NCBI GenBank assembly: GCA_947474205.1
Contig: CANJIC010000137.1
Coordinates: 1-5,831, forward strand
Reading direction: 5' to 3'
From: Planctomycetaceae bacterium
GTDB taxonomy: Bacteria > Planctomycetota > Phycisphaerae > Phycisphaerales > SM1A02
DNA length: 5,831 nt
The position numbers and the translations under genes are program-made. The notes below the pieces were generated by a model. That model had not been told where the DNA came from, searched no databases, and saw only the letters and a list, made by a program, of their open reading frames with translations. Within the stretch, counting starts at the first letter, position 1, and every line of letters starts with the position of its first letter. Shown here one piece after another: positions 5,566 to 5,831 of this stretch.

Positions 5566-5831
5566 ATGTTTGAACGCTTGACGGATCGTGCTCGCAAAGT
5601 GATGGCTCTCGCAAATCAAGAGGCCCAGCGCTTCAACCATGAATACATTGGCACCGAGCACATTCTGCTTGGCCTTGTCAAAGAAGGTTCGGGCGTTGGA
5701 GCGAATGTGCTGAAGAATCTTGGCATTGATCTGCGCAAGGTTCGCCTTGAAGTTGAGAAGTTGGTCAAGAGTGGTCCCGAGATGGTGACCATGGGCAAGC
5801 TTCCGCAAACTCCGCGCGCCAAGAAAGTGAT
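5566..5831 (+). CDS. clpC: ATP-dependent Clp protease ATP-binding subunit ClpC, N-terminal part (rest lies beyond the right edge)
   Basis: The 88 complete codons encode the first part of the Clp N-domain of ClpC, a cytoplasmic AAA+ unfoldase that feeds proteins to ClpP. The protein begins MFERLTDRARKVMALANQEA, followed by FNHEYIGTEHILLGLVKE (23-40), the hallmark of the first Clp N-repeat, and GVGANVLKNLGIDLRKVRLEVEKLV (43-67), then PQTPRAKKV, which in ClpC leads into the second N-repeat. ClpC is preferred over ClpB because of the EYIGTEHILLGLVKEGSGV pattern and the GPEMVTMGKLPQTPR connector. ClpA is also less like this. The AAA+ modules are outside the window. The start is fixed by a strong Shine-Dalgarno at 5555-5560. 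The sequence resembles planctomycete ClpC. Regulation by the repeats upstream is possible but unproven. Confidence 0.95.
   Translation, partial: MFERLTDRARKVMALANQEAQRFNHEYIGTEHILLGLVKEGSGVGANVLKNLGIDLRKVRLEVEKLVKSGPEMVTMGKLPQTPRAKKV

Noticed and set aside
1..5831. A novel defence, mobile or biosynthetic system spanning the window
   Set aside because: Every long gene except the peptidase falls in a known housekeeping or envelope family; there are no transposases, integrases, CRISPR repeats, toxin-antitoxin pairs or clustered biosynthetic enzymes.

Overview
The window looks like a gene-dense stretch of chromosome from a diderm bacterium, most likely a planctomycete (phylum Planctomycetota). 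The strongest pointer is the ClpC N-terminus at the right edge, whose sequence (including a GKLPQTPRAKKV stretch) resembles planctomycete ClpC as I remember it. A LolC/E-type permease with its LolD-type ATPase implies an outer membrane. Most starts have weak or no Shine-Dalgarno sequence, which also fits. Base composition is moderate GC with many GCGC-rich runs. I cannot name a genus, and the class (perhaps Phycisphaerae-like) is only a guess.

Layout: (1) 1-284, minus: N-terminal part of the survival nucleotidase SurE, cut by the window edge. (2) 297-1520, minus: a membrane-anchored family 2 glycosyltransferase, 12 bases upstream of surE and probably co-transcribed with it. (3) 1521-1616: a divergent intergenic region. 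(4) 1617-3266 and 3259-3954, plus: an ABC exporter pair, a LolC/E-like FtsX-family permease and a LolD-like ATPase, overlapping by 8 bases. (5) 3955-4032: a short convergent gap with a CG-alternating tract and a small palindrome but no clear intrinsic terminator. (6) 4033-5487, minus: an exported zinc metallopeptidase-like protein (HEASH plus a downstream DEG) with a repetitive Lys/Asp/Ala/Pro linker. (7) 5488-5565: a second divergent region with phased direct repeats, an inverted repeat and a strong Shine-Dalgarno. (8) 5566-5831, plus: the start of clpC, cut by the right edge.

Functionally, most of the window concerns the cell envelope (lipoprotein-type ABC export, a membrane glycosyltransferase, an exported protease), flanked by two stress or housekeeping genes (surE, clpC). 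I see no mobile element, CRISPR array, tRNA or rRNA, and no convincing new multi-gene system. The points most worth a second look are the permease's apparent extra transmembrane hairpin and enlarged periplasmic domain, the architecture of the uncharacterised metallopeptidase, and the repeat-rich clpC/peptidase intergenic region.
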